Assembly: GCA_020736575.1 (NCBI GenBank)
Contig: JAGPYM010000037.1
Span: forward strand, 248,001 to 312,000
Length of the DNA stretch: 64,000 nt
Direction: 5' to 3'
From: Thelonectria olida
Lineage: Eukaryota > Ascomycota > Sordariomycetes > Hypocreales > Nectriaceae
Positions 47,221-57,340 of the stretch are shown one piece after another. A program made the translations under genes and the position numbers. The first letter of the stretch is position 1. Every line of letters starts with the position of its first letter. A model generated the notes under the pieces. The model ran no database searches, was not told the DNA's origin, and worked only from the letters and a program-made list of their open reading frames with translations.

Positions 47221-48334
47221 ATGCCTTCCGATCTCGATACCCTGCTCGATATGGGCTTTGATAAGGAGCGTGCTGAGCTCGCTGTCAAGAAGTCTGGTGG
47301 CCGTATGTTTGCTCTCTATTGCCGCTTTGTCATCCAGCCTTGCTGACCTTCAATTCCAGTCCAGGGCGCCCTTCAATGGCTTGAGGACAACCAGGACAAG
47401 CCCCTCGACGAGATTAAGGCAGCCGATGCTGCCAAAAAGGCCGATGAGGAGGAAGACGAAGATGACACCAAGGCCCAGATTGCCGCCTTGGAGACTGGCC
47501 AGGCCAAGTCTCTGGTGTGCAATGACTGTGGGAAGCAATTCCGAAACCAGGATTTGGCCAGTTACCACGCCTCGAAGACGTGAGTCTCTCAGCGCCTTTA
47601 ATAGCCGACAACCTCTGATTGATCTGATCCTAGTGACCACACGGACTTCTCCGAGTCCACCGAGGAGATTGCCCCTCTGACCGAGGAGCAAAAGGCGGCC
47701 AAGCTCACCGAGCTCCGTGAGCGCCTGAAGGCCAAGAAAGCTGTTCAATCGGACCAGGACAAGGAAGAACAGAAGCGTAACGAGGTAATTAGGCTTCTGT
47801 TTCACATACTAGAGTCACCTGCCAACTGACAATCTACAGAAAATCCGCCAAAAGGCCAACAAGGAATCTCAGGAACTCAAAGAGGAGCTCGCGCGCAAGG
47901 AACAGATCAAGGAGGCCGCCCGCAAGCGCCAGGAGAAGATCGAAGACGCTGAAGCCAAGAAGCGCATCAAGGCAAAGATCGAGGCCGACAAGGCCGAACG
48001 CCGCCGCAAGGCAGAGGAGGCCAAGGCTGCCCGCGAGGGACGAGCTGTCCAACCCGAGCCCGCTGCCGCGCCCGCTGCCGCGGCTGCCCGACCCAAGACC
48101 AACCACAACGAGGCTAGACTTCGCCTTCAGACCGACTCGGGTAACATTTTGAAGACGCTTCCTGCTGAGACGACCCTCTTCGAGCTTGCACAGCAACTGC
48201 AGACCGAGACAGGTAAAGAGGTCACCAGCTTTTCGACCACGTTCCCAAGACAGACCTTCCAGGGCTCCGTGGACTTCTCCAAGACACTGAAGGAGGCTGG
48301 GCTAGTTCCATCGTCGGTTCTGATTGTGAAATAA
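47221..48334 (+). CDS. UBA-UBX domain protein (UBXN1-like)
   Basis: Four exons: 47221-47302, 47360-47579, 47634-47784 and 47840-48334, giving 315 residues. The N-terminal UBA domain (DLDTLLDMGFDKERAELAVKKSGG, continuing LQGALQWLEDNQ) binds ubiquitin. A C2H2-like element (CNDCGKQF...YHASKTDH) follows at about residues 80-105. Next is a long charged Lys/Glu/Arg coiled coil (about 120-215), then a linker of Ala/Pro and a C-terminal UBX domain (EARLRLQTDSGNILKTLPAE ... SVLIVK). This order matches human UBXN1/SAKS1-like cofactors of the Cdc48/p97 ATPase. The expected role is delivering ubiquitinated proteins to Cdc48 in the cytosol. Confidence 0.9.
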
Positions 48335-48765
48335 ATCGGGCGGTGGTCGTCACTGGAAAATGCATGGCGTGGCGTTTTAAAGGATGGAGATGTACAGTTG
48401 GAAGTATCGGCATGAGTTTTACGAAGAGATACTAGGTGATGATCCTATCGTAGGATTTGAAAAGACCAGAAACCTTGGACACCAACTACATGTGCACTCT
48501 CACGATTGAATGGGAAACTGATTTTGAACTGCAAACCACCCAAGGCGGGACTTTTTTTTATTCAGAGCCGTTGAACTGACCCAATCTCCCTCCACGCGAA
48601 CTCCGTTGTGAGAGCATTCATCATATTATCGTATAACGAAGCTGCTCTGTCCAGGGCGCAGGATATCGTGCCCTCTCCATCCTGTATGATCGATCGATTG
48701 GAAACCCCGAAGCCATGCAGTTGAAGTACAAAGAAGCAAGGAAACAGTCATCGCGGCGTGGTTGT
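48335..48765. other. Convergent intergenic region
   Basis: 3' UTRs of the UBX gene (+) and ribosomal P1 gene (-). T-run at about 48552-48559. No gene. Confidence 0.6.
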
Positions 48766-49333
48766 TTAATCGAAGAGACCGAAGCCCATATCCTCGTCGG
48801 ACTCCTCCTTCTCTACAGCGGTTGTCAGCATACACGAGCGTCTCGATGAAGGGGTATTCATGGGAATGAAACGTACCCTCCTCCTTCTCCTCAGCCTCGG
48901 CCTCGGCCTCAGCAGCACCACCGGCAGCGGCAGCAGGGCCACCAGCAGCGGCAGCGCCGCCGCCGGAGCCAACGTTCACGAGGAGATCCTTGACATCCTT
49001 GCCCTCGAGAGCCTGCACACAGAAATTCCCAGTCAGAAAAAACGATCCAGGTCCAAGCGGTTATTTCAAAATTCGGGAATCAATCGGGTCGTACCTTGGC
49101 GAAGAGGGAAGTCCAGATAGGCTCGACCTCGACGTCGGCGGCCTTGATGAGGGTGCTAAGCTTGTCGGCCTGAAAGTCGCGATCACAAATTAGCTTCACA
49201 CACACAAATCGCAAATGCGGGCGCGGGGCGGCGGCGGCATGGTCGGGCGGGTTGGAAAACGTACGGTGATCTCAACGCCGTCGTCGGCGAGGATCAGGGC
49301 CGCGTAGGAGGCAGCGAGCTCGGAGGTAGACAT
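48766..49333 (-). CDS. RPP1: 60S acidic ribosomal stalk protein P1
   Basis: Four exons: 49265-49333, 49095-49169, 48877-49012 and 48766-48812, giving 108 residues, the usual P1 length. The N-terminal helical dimerisation domain reads [19 protein letters not shown] and continues [21 protein letters not shown] Gly/Ala-rich hinge and an acidic stretch follow, ending in the universal stalk tail [12 protein letters not shown] that contacts elongation factors. P1 pairs with P2 on the ribosomal stalk and recruits and activates translational GTPases. The last intron falls between the Glu-rich stretch and the conserved tail, so exon 4 is only 47 bases. The assignment is secure. Confidence 0.96.
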
Positions 49334-51129
49334 TGTGAATGTGGTTTGTCGGGATGCAGGTGGGAGATGAAGCTGCACGAGTTCGTTGTGGTTGAGATAT
49401 CACCAAGTTGGCTTGCCACAAAAATTACCCTGGTCGAAAATAATGGGTTGGAGGGCTTCAAGACCTAAAAGTGGAGGGGGAAATTGATTTTCCGTGCTCC
49501 GGCAGGCGAGAGGCAAGCGGTGCTGTGGAGCGAGGACAAAAACTCGGGTGATTGGTCGCGGTATTTGTAGGAATTTGGACCCCACCTACCAATGACATGT
49601 CCAGCGAAGGAAGGAGTCAGGCCGAAGGTTGTGTGATAGGTGCCTAGTCTCGGGTGTGTAGCACAACCTCAATTGTGCTGCACAATCAGTTGATACTCTT
49701 TCTCAGACAGACCGGATACAGCCCGAACAGAGCCAAAGCGAACATGTGTGGTGTTACTGTCTGCTGATTTCTTCTGAATTTCTGCCGTATGACTCTTTCC
49801 CGGGTCCGACTGACGGATCTCGTCTCTAGTCGGTTGGAAGATTAGGCCCTGTAATCTAAGCAAGGAACTGGGGTGAGGATGGCACTCTGACCGCACTCCG
49901 TGAAGTGTGTGCGAGGTGCCGCGGGACCTTTGCGTGTACTCCCATGAGTTCAGGATTTGGAGCCTTGGGCTTCAGGTAAGTTCCCACGGTTTGACCTGAG
50001 GCAATGACTAAGACGCTGCTTCTAGAGACGAGAACGCTATCCGTCCCCGTTGCCTAGGATCTTGACCATCTGCCACCCTTGAAGGGCCTATGGATTGGTT
50101 AGTTCATGGTTTCTGAGCCTATCGCTTTAACTCAAATTGGGGTTTCCAACATTGCCGATATCCTCCCAGGAACCGCCGTCTTAATCGAACCAGGGAGCAA
50201 ATCACAGTTCCGCCAAATTATGGAGAGGAAGTCCTATACTCTCGATAATATGCGTTTCCCACGCGCACCTAAAGCCATATGCCTCGAGAATGCTGACGAG
50301 GACGGCGAGGTCAGTGATTTCAAGGTTGGCGTCTTCTGTGGCCAGTACAAGACTGAACTGCCTCGAGACTCCTGTGAGCAGTCGAGAAGTCGGAAGAGGA
50401 AGACTGCGGTTACCGCAGATAAGGCAGGTCTGATGACACAGTGAATGTGACGTGCTCGTACGAGCTATTGATCGGTGCAAAGGATCTGGAACATCGAAAG
50501 CATATCAGCTATGTTCTAGCAGCGACTCGTTGAGCTGCTATCACATGACTGCCGATTTCGCGGCCTCCGAAACTTTACCCCTAAGCTCTGAGATGGAAGC
50601 TTCCTGAACTCGACCCTACCTTCATAAAACATGTTATTTATTACAGATCCGGGTTCGATGGCTGGGCCTGGGGCTTTCTTTTTCTCGATTTCTTTTTATC
50701 TTGCAGCAACTATTATTGCTACTGTCTTTTTCTAACCCCCTTGACAACTGACGAACACTGACTAGTGTCTCTGAGGCTTGAAGCAAAACTGTTGTTAAAT
50801 AAATGAGGTGTTCACTGACATCGAAAACAATGCCATCGATGCTGGAGACTGAAACCGGGATAAACATCTAGTGAGCAGTGACTCGGCTCCTTTGCTCCCC
50901 TCGACGAGTCTCTCAGATTCAGTTCAAATTTCATTGCAGCGCTGTGCTTCTGACCCTCTGTCCGAAGACTCGTGGATGGATAATTACGTTGAAAAATATG
51001 CGCCATGTACGCTTTGTTCTCTTGCGAGCTAGAAGCGAATAAATACCGTCTTCCTTCGCAGTCGCGTTCATCCTTGATACGTTCTGTCCATATGAGTGCC
51101 TCGTTCCATCTTCCCGTGAATTCTCCTTC
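49334..51129. other. Intergenic region, about 1.8 kb
   Basis: The left end is the P1 promoter. A 112-codon + frame at 50106-50444 has mixed composition (MVSEPIALTQIGVSN...) and might be an exon of an unrecognised gene, but I found no partner exon or domain. Several other frames here are short and overlapping. No gene called. Confidence 0.45.
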
Positions 51130-51804
51130 TTAGCCCGAATAGCTAAACTCCAACCCTTCTGCCTTGATAGCCTTCCTGACACCATCAAAGCCCTCGGCAC
51201 GACGAGCATGCGCAGCATAGTTTGGAAAATCCGTCTCCATATCAAAGCGAATCTCCCTGCCCAACCGGGCGAAGCCGTACAAGTAAAAATCAGCCGCAGT
51301 CAACGCGTCTCCCACCGCAAACTCCCTGCCCTCCAACTGGCCGTCGATGCGAGCGAAGCAACTCCGAACGACCTTTTTGCCTTTAACTCTGAGGGCGTCA
51401 AAGGCGGCCGGATCGTCGGCGAACCGGCCCGGTCTCTTGAGCATGGCAAGGCCGTTCCCGTGGAGCGTTCCCGAGAGGAAGTTGAGCCACTCGGCGACCC
51501 TGGCGCGGCCGAGCCCTTCGTCACCGACGAGCCTTGCTTTGGGGACTAAGGAGGCGATGTAGTTGAGGAGGGCTGGAACTTCTGTGAGGGTTTCGCCGTC
51601 GACGTCGAGGACCGGCACGAAGCCTTGGGGGTGGATTTTCAGATACGCGGCGTGAGAGATGGTTCCGTCGGCGGATTCGTAGCCTTCTGGACCCTCGATC
51701 ATGAGGATCGTGGTGAATGGGATGCCGAAGTGTAGAAGGACGGCGTGTGGGACAAAGGCACTTGAGCCGTTGGACTGGTATAGAGTGAGGCGAGGAGCCG
51801 TCAT
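51130..51804 (-). CDS. Glutathione S-transferase
   Basis: Intronless, 224 residues from the ATG at 51804 (an upstream in-frame TTG is rejected). The N-terminal thioredoxin-like half reads LTLYQSNGSSAFVPHAVLLHFGIPF, then HPQGFVPVLDVDGETLTEVPALLNYIA. It includes the conserved cis-Pro segment (FVPVL) and the ES-like Glu that contacts glutathione (here TEVPAL). The helical C-terminal half includes GDALTAADFYLYGF, the family's N-capping Asp motif. It fits the bacterial/fungal GST group rather than Ure2 or EF1B types. It should conjugate glutathione to electrophiles in the cytosol. Its neighbour is the zinc-finger regulator on the same strand, 513 bp upstream. A detoxification role with the nearby reductase is inference. 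Confidence 0.88.
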   Translation of the reverse strand: MTAPRLTLYQSNGSSAFVPHAVLLHFGIPFTTILMIEGPEGYESADGTISHAAYLKIHPQGFVPVLDVDGETLTEVPALLNYIASLVPKARLVGDEGLGRARVAEWLNFLSGTLHGNGLAMLKRPGRFADDPAAFDALRVKGKKVVRSCFARIDGQLEGREFAVGDALTAADFYLYGFARLGREIRFDMETDFPNYAAHARRAEGFDGVRKAIKAEGLEFSYSG

Positions 51805-52317
51805 GGTGATGGTTTGGTCTGGCAAGATACGTCGTGCGTTGAGCTTGGGCTACCAGGAGGGAACCCGTTTGACTACATCTCCCAAGGCTTCTTATACGCA
51901 TCGACTTCATGTCAAGCACGCCCTTTGTTCATGTAGCTGACTGTCTCGGCCGACGTCGTGAAACCAGCGCTGACAAATTCGGGCTCCTAGTCTTGAGTCG
52001 ACCGGACCTTTGCAGAGGTCCGTTCCGTTGGATTCAGAACTCGATGTCATAACTCGCGCATGGATCGATGGTCTCAGGAGAGCGAAGGAATCAACTAGGC
52101 TTGGCGTGGCCGGAAGGATTTCAAAGCGTGTCCTCGGAGCTCGGTGGGATGAGTCTCCCAGCTTTGATATACAATGTCACGATGACACGCTATTCTCCCA
52201 GAGATGTAAGATTCGTCGATTCATAATATCATGCGTCGGGCCAGCACTGCTAATACGTGCAAAAAAGGAGCGCGTTCCCTGTCCCAAAAAACCATCCTAA
52301 CTTCGAACTTGGCCAAC
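51805..52317. other. Intergenic region (GST promoter / regulator 3' end)
   Basis: 513 bp between two reverse-strand genes: the 3' UTR of the transcription factor, then the GST promoter. No supportable gene. Confidence 0.6.
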
Positions 52318-54857
52318 TTATAGCTTTCGTGAACACTTCAACATCGGCGCAATCCCATCCCCAAGCTCCCAAATCCGACCGCCCTGAGGCAGAGTTGCCG
52401 CAAATCGCGCCATCCATCCATCAACAACACATCTGCAAAACGAAATCCCTTGCACCGCCGCCGTGCCGCCGCCGTGGATCCAGCTCTCCAGCCGCGTCGT
52501 GCTCTGCAGGTCCGGCGGGTCAACGCCAATGTCGATGTGATCCATGCTGGGCAGACAGCTGCACCTCGTCTCGGCATACGTGACCCACGCCCACACGACC
52601 AGCGCGCTTATTGCAAGGGCGAGGTACGCCACGGGGTCTATGTCTCGGCTTCCGGCGTCGTCTCCGTCTAGATCGACCTCGCGCATTCGTAAGACGCCGA
52701 TCGCGTGGAGGAGCGCCCGTCTGCTCTCGGGCGTGACTGCCCATTCGTGCAGCAGCGCTTGGTAGTTCTGGATCCGCGGAGGAATCGAGGGCTCGTTTTG
52801 CACCGGAGTGTCGAGGTACAGCGCCACGGCGTTGATGGTGCGGACGTCGGCGTAGAGCTGCATGCCCTGGATGTGGTAGAGCATCAGAGCGTCCGAGACG
52901 AGGGACTTGATCTGCGACGTCGCTGCGCGTCTCTCTCGCGCCGGATCTTCGTCGAACCGCCCCAGGTACGCTACAAACGGCAGACCTGCCGTCTCCTCGG
53001 TGCCGTAGCTTTGGCTGCACTGGTGCGATATGCGCTCCATCTCGGCCTTCCACGTTTCGAGGTGCCAGGCCAATGACCGCAGAGATTCTAGTCCAACTTT
53101 GCCGCTTCGACGGGTGATTTGCAAATGGTTCCAGATGCCGGGCGATAGCCCACACAAGGCCAACTGGACGTCTTCGAGGAGGAGAAGCGATCGTGCTCGC
53201 GAGTTGGGATTGCAGGTGATTTCGGAGAGTTTGTAACTTGTTCGATCAGCAGGCTCTCCTGGTAATCTTTTGAAGAAGACGTCGAGGCCGTAGGCGTTCC
53301 ACAGGGCAAATGTGGATGGAAGTGCGACGTCCAGCTCTTCTCGGTGGATAGTTGGGGGCTGCCAGCGCGAAATGGACATGTAGGCGTCGATTTTGTACAA
53401 AGCCGCGATTGTTCTGCGTGTGTAGTTGTTAGCTGGCTGTCCCGCTGATGCAGTCGGGATAGTACTGAGAGTATCTCACCTTTTCCAACGTTCGCGGATC
53501 GATTGAACCCATGGCAGGAAGGTGCCTGGGAAATGGATTCGTTGTTGATGTCCGGAGCTGGAACAAACAAAGAACTCAATCTCCCGGAGAATCGCTACCA
53601 GCATGCCTTTGAGCAACACTGCTCTCGCGACCACTTTCTCGCCCTATTGCATAACCCATTAGAAGAGGATCGCAGATTTTGAGTCGGCGAAATTCATACC
53701 CCGTGATAGAAAGCAAAGACAATATTCAAAGTGATGGCTTGATATAGCTCTGTCGGCCAAGGCCGTTCGGCCAAGTCGCGAGGAGTGGGTTTTCCCTTTA
53801 CATTGGTTAGTAGAGACGTGATAACTTGAGGTAAAGTACTTACCAGCTCCTCAAAGAACTTATCCATCAACCTCGCGTGCAGTTCAGTGGCAATATGCTT
53901 CAGCTCCACTGGATGCTTCAACCAGGCCCCTATCATTGCCACTGTGGCCGTCAGACCCACGGGCGGCGGCATCGAGTAAAAGGTCGGAGCGTGAATAACG
54001 GGCCAACATTGGTGGAATCGACCGAGATATTCATCTGTAGCCTCTTCGATCCAAGCCTGGTCGTCTTGGGGTATCTTGAACTCCTCCGACAGGGCCGACG
54101 AGGTGAGGATATTTGCAAACCGGGCCAGTCCAGCGGCTGCAGGGTTGTCGCCCAGTTCTCGAGGGGTGCTGAGGGTGCCAGACGTGGGTGTTGAGGAGTC
54201 ATCCGTGATCTCGCCTTCTGCTGTTGAGATTCGGATGAGAGACGCGGCGTCGGTGATGGGCTGGACCTCATTCCTCGAAGCACCGTTGGGTTTGCTACCG
54301 GTGGCCGCGAGCTTGTAGGTGCAACTGATGCCCCTTTTGGAGCAGAGAGAGCATTGAGCGCCTCCATCGCATTTCGTCTTGTTGGCATGGCAGGCGTCAC
54401 AGGCCCTGCCGCGTCGAGAGTCGGGTGCGGCTGAAGTCAAGTCATGACGGGCCATGTGGCGTCGTAGCAAGTCACTATGAGCCTCGCGTTAGCACCATGA
54501 GGGTGTAGGTGGTGTCCACATGAGAACTCACTTGCGGGTAAAGGAGCGTTGGCACAACGAACACGTAAAGTTCCGTTCTCCATGGGTGGCTTGGTGACGG
54601 CGCAGATGCTCCTTTCTGATGAAGGCCTTCCCACAATGACACACATGTTTGCTCGCCGGTTCGCATGTTGACGCAGGGGCTCTAAGCAAGAGGAACGGTG
54701 AGCAAGTGTAAGAGGCCCAAGCATATTGTATGGTATTCGTGTCTCGGGGATCCCACACAGCTTACAACGGGATGTGGATTCTCGAATCTCCCTTGGGGAC
54801 TAACCTGTATGAAAATGGATCCTCGACCGCCGCAGCCGGGTGGGATGGATCTGTCAT
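52318..54857 (-). CDS. Combined C2H2 and Zn2Cys6 fungal transcription factor
   Basis: Six exons: 54805-54857, 54532-54681, 53844-54474, 53700-53795, 53480-53643 and 52318-53413, giving 729 residues. Two fingers are present at about residues 32-51 ([21 protein letters not shown], with an unusual one-residue Cys spacing) and 58-78 ([21 protein letters not shown]). A Zn2Cys6 cluster follows at 93-119 ([27 protein letters not shown]). The remainder is a fungal_trans-type helical regulatory domain (from about 165: [17 protein letters not shown], then CQ-poor helices to the end). This dual-finger class is known in fungi and includes regulators of carbon and secondary metabolism. The exon 3/4 intron is 48 bp, in frame and ends AAG; retention would add 16 residues. 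The gene is divergent from the NmrA-like gene, sharing a 704-bp promoter rich in GTGGGAT. Confidence 0.9.
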
Positions 54858-55561
54858 TATAGAAACCTGGGGTAATGCTGTGCAGAGTGAGTGATGGTTT
54901 GATCTATCCCGCTGGGGGGAGAGGTGGGATTGGGAATTGAATAAGCAGAGGCCGAGCGTTGGGGCGGCGAGGCTTGGAATTAATGAGAGCCGTGTAGATG
55001 ACAGGCGATTCTCGGATAGTGTGGCGAGAGAAACGGACCGGATCGTCACCCAACGGACAAGCAAACAATTCGTGATTGCCCAGTGAAGAGAGAGAGACTC
55101 GAGTTGCTGGGGAATGCTTCGTCTGGGAGACCGGCGGCATGTGGGATAAATGGGCAACAAGGGGAGGGCCGGCGCATAGTGGGATAGAGTGGGATACCAG
55201 GACACATTAAGGATTTTAGGTAAGCAACTATGCACTAGATAGTGGGTGTGGGGACGTCTCTGATAGCCACTCGGACATCCCACCTCCCACCTCGGCCATC
55301 CCACCGTCTGGGGTTTGCAGTCAGGCCAGAGAGAACATAGCGATGAATACGATTACTGAGACAACGCGATTACTGAGACCACTGTCACCGTCATAGAATG
55401 AAGAAGGTTTGGCGTTGTCGTAGGATGCATAGCTATATAATTCGAGCAGAGGGCCGCCTTGGGACCTGAATTCCTCACTTACAACTCGAAACCACCACTT
55501 CCTCACAACCACCAATACAACAACAATACCACTCTATCGCATACCCACTCCCCCACACATC
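54858..55561. promoter_or_regulatory. Divergent promoter with GTGGGAT heptamer cluster
   Basis: Space between the outward-facing transcription factor and NmrA-like genes. The heptamer GTGGGAT occurs on the + strand at 54924-54930, 55141-55147, 55179-55185 and 55189-55195. It occurs on the - strand (ATCCCAC) at 55277-55283 and 55298-55304. Two more copies lie just inside the factor gene, at 54840-54846 (exon 1) and 54750-54756 (intron 1). Chance expectation for a given 7-mer on both strands of 704 bp is below 0.1. Three + copies continue as GTGGGATA. A 13-bp direct repeat CGATTACTGAGAC lies at 55350-55362 and 55367-55379. Confidence 0.6.
55434..55440 (+). promoter_or_regulatory. TATA box of the NmrA-like gene
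   Basis: TATATAA, 122 bp upstream of the ATG at 55562 and downstream of the GTGGGAT cluster. Position and match are good for a core promoter element, followed by a CA-rich leader. Confidence 0.55.
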
Positions 55562-56461
55562 ATGTCTGCCGTCAAGAATGTCGTCATTGCCGGTGCCTCT
55601 GGCGCCCTTGGCTCCCACGTCTTCTCCAAGTTTGTCGACTCTGGCAAGTTCAACATCCGCGTGCTGAAGCGCGCCGGCTCCGAGTCCAAGTTCCCCGAGG
55701 GCACCGACGTCGTCGAGGTCGACTACAACTCGCTCAAGTCGCTGACGGCCGCTCTCAAGGGCCAGGACCTGGTCATCTCGACCCTCACTACGCTGGCCAT
55801 CGATGCCCAGGTCACCTTCATTAACGCTGCTGTCGCCGCCGGCGTCTCTCGCTTCATCCCCTCCGAGTTCGGCTCCAACTTGGATGTGCCCAGCGTCCGC
55901 GCCCTGCCCGTCTTTTCTCAAAAGGTCAAGATCCAGGAGATCCTCATTGAGAAGTCGAAGTCGACGCCCCTGACCTACACCTTTGTGTACAACTCGGCCT
56001 TCCTCGACTGGGGTCTGGAGCACAACTTCATCCTCAACTGGGCCGAGTCCAAGCCCATCATCATTGACGGCGGCGACAACGAGTTCAGCACCACGACGCT
56101 GTCCACTGTCGCCGACGCCCTCGTCGGAGTCGCCAGCCACCCCGAGGAGACCAAGAACCGCGTCGTCTACATCCACGACCTCGTCATCACCCAGAACAAG
56201 CTCCTCGAGCTTGCCAAGAAGGTTGCGCCTGAGCGACCTTGGGCTCCCATCCCGGTTGCGCTCGACGACTTGACGGCCAAGGCTGATGAGCGTCTGGCCA
56301 AGGGCTTGTTTGATATGGAGACGTTTGGTCCTTACCTTTTCCGCGCTATCTTTGACCCTCGAAGCCAGCCCAAGTTTGAGAAGACTGACAACGAGCTTCT
56401 CGGACTCAAGGGCAAGACTGAGGAGGATATCATTGAGTTGCTCAAGCCCCTCCTGAAGTAG
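55562..56461 (+). CDS. NmrA-like / isoflavone-reductase-like NAD(P)-binding oxidoreductase
   Basis: Intronless, 299 residues. The Rossmann nucleotide-binding motif is near the N-terminus (GASGALG, residues 11-17). Family landmarks follow: a basic residue after strand 2 (VLKRAG) that suits NADPH, DLVISTL, the FIPSEFGSN segment, and KVKIQEILIEK, which carries the Lys seen in the phenylcoumaran-benzylic-ether-reductase/isoflavone-reductase group. The usual length of that group is about 300. It could be a reductase of aromatic or secondary metabolites, or a redox sensor of the NmrA type; the PCBER-like pattern favours an enzyme. It is divergent from the zinc-finger regulator, which may control it. 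Its stop is 116 bp from the convergent DUF4267 gene. Confidence 0.88.
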   Translation: MSAVKNVVIAGASGALGSHVFSKFVDSGKFNIRVLKRAGSESKFPEGTDVVEVDYNSLKSLTAALKGQDLVISTLTTLAIDAQVTFINAAVAAGVSRFIPSEFGSNLDVPSVRALPVFSQKVKIQEILIEKSKSTPLTYTFVYNSAFLDWGLEHNFILNWAESKPIIIDGGDNEFSTTTLSTVADALVGVASHPEETKNRVVYIHDLVITQNKLLELAKKVAPERPWAPIPVALDDLTAKADERLAKGLFDMETFGPYLFRAIFDPRSQPKFEKTDNELLGLKGKTEEDIIELLKPLLK

Positions 56462-56577
56462 AGTGTGCCTGAAAAAGAAAAGAATGAATAGGCTTCATAG
56501 ATAATAATGAATAAATAATTGAACAGAATTAATGAGAGGGGATGATCTTCTGGATCCCAACTGCCAGTGATGCACTT

Positions 56578-56967
56578 TCATCGCAGCGCCAGCAAAGCGC
56601 CCAGTCCGAGACTCACAGGCACAAAGGTCCAATGCCCCCATTCCATGCCGTCGACCACGCCGCGACTGATGAACCCATCAATCAGCGCAAGCGGAGCGCC
56701 CGCGAGCATCGTGTAGCCCAAAGTCCGTCGGTCGGCGGTGAACCATACGGCAAGCGTTGCCAAGGTCATTGTGAGGTTGCGCGCGCCGGCCATTTGCATG
56801 AGCGAGTGTGCCAGCTTGCGCGCTTGGGCGTCTGGGGGAGAAGGGAAGCCGAGGAGGGAGAGGGCGTGGGCTGGACGCAGGAGGGAATTGATGCCGACGA
56901 GGCCGGGCATCATGCCGAGTGTGACGACGGCCGTGGCGGCGTAGTCGAAGTTACGAGGAGGAGCCAT
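56578..56967 (-). CDS. DUF4267 small membrane protein
   Basis: Intronless, 129 residues with four hydrophobic segments: AATAVVTLGMMPGLVGINSLL, a second around GARNLTMTLATLAVWFTA, a third around GYTMLAGAPLALIDGFI, and a C-terminal WTFVPVSLGLGALLAL. The RPAHALSLLGFP and GARNL motifs are typical of DUF4267 proteins, whose function is unknown. It is a likely integral membrane protein. Convergent with the NmrA-like gene and on the same strand as the WSC gene, 237 bp downstream of no other coding sequence. Confidence 0.85.
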   Translation of the reverse strand: MAPPRNFDYAATAVVTLGMMPGLVGINSLLRPAHALSLLGFPSPPDAQARKLAHSLMQMAGARNLTMTLATLAVWFTADRRTLGYTMLAGAPLALIDGFISRGVVDGMEWGHWTFVPVSLGLGALLALR

Positions 56968-57340
56968 GATGAGGAGTGATGATATTTGACACGAACAACG
57001 GATGAGATGAACCCCTAATTATTTTCGAAAGAGATTTGGACTTGAAGCCATGACGTCAGAGAACCACGACTAAGTTGGCACTACAAATAATCGTCTCGAT
57101 TCAGTTCACTCGAGGAATGGATTGCGATCGGAACAAACTACAAGACGATGAAATAGAGTCTGACATGTGCAGAAGGACCCTTGTTCGTATCTTCTCTTAG
57201 TTTTGTGGTGAGCAGATACGCACAACATGGTCAACACTAATTGCGAATACGGTCTTATAAAGTCTGGTATTATCGAACGCTAATCACTAAACGCCATCTA
57301 CAATTCCTCTAGTACTCCGTATAGGTACACCGAATTCCTT
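56968..57340. other. Intergenic region
   Basis: AT-rich space carrying the promoter of the DUF4267 gene and the 3' UTR of the WSC gene (both reverse strand). No gene. Confidence 0.6.

Noticed and set aside
50106..50444. 112-codon + frame
   Set aside because: Plausible composition but no domain, no splice partner found and no neighbour context.
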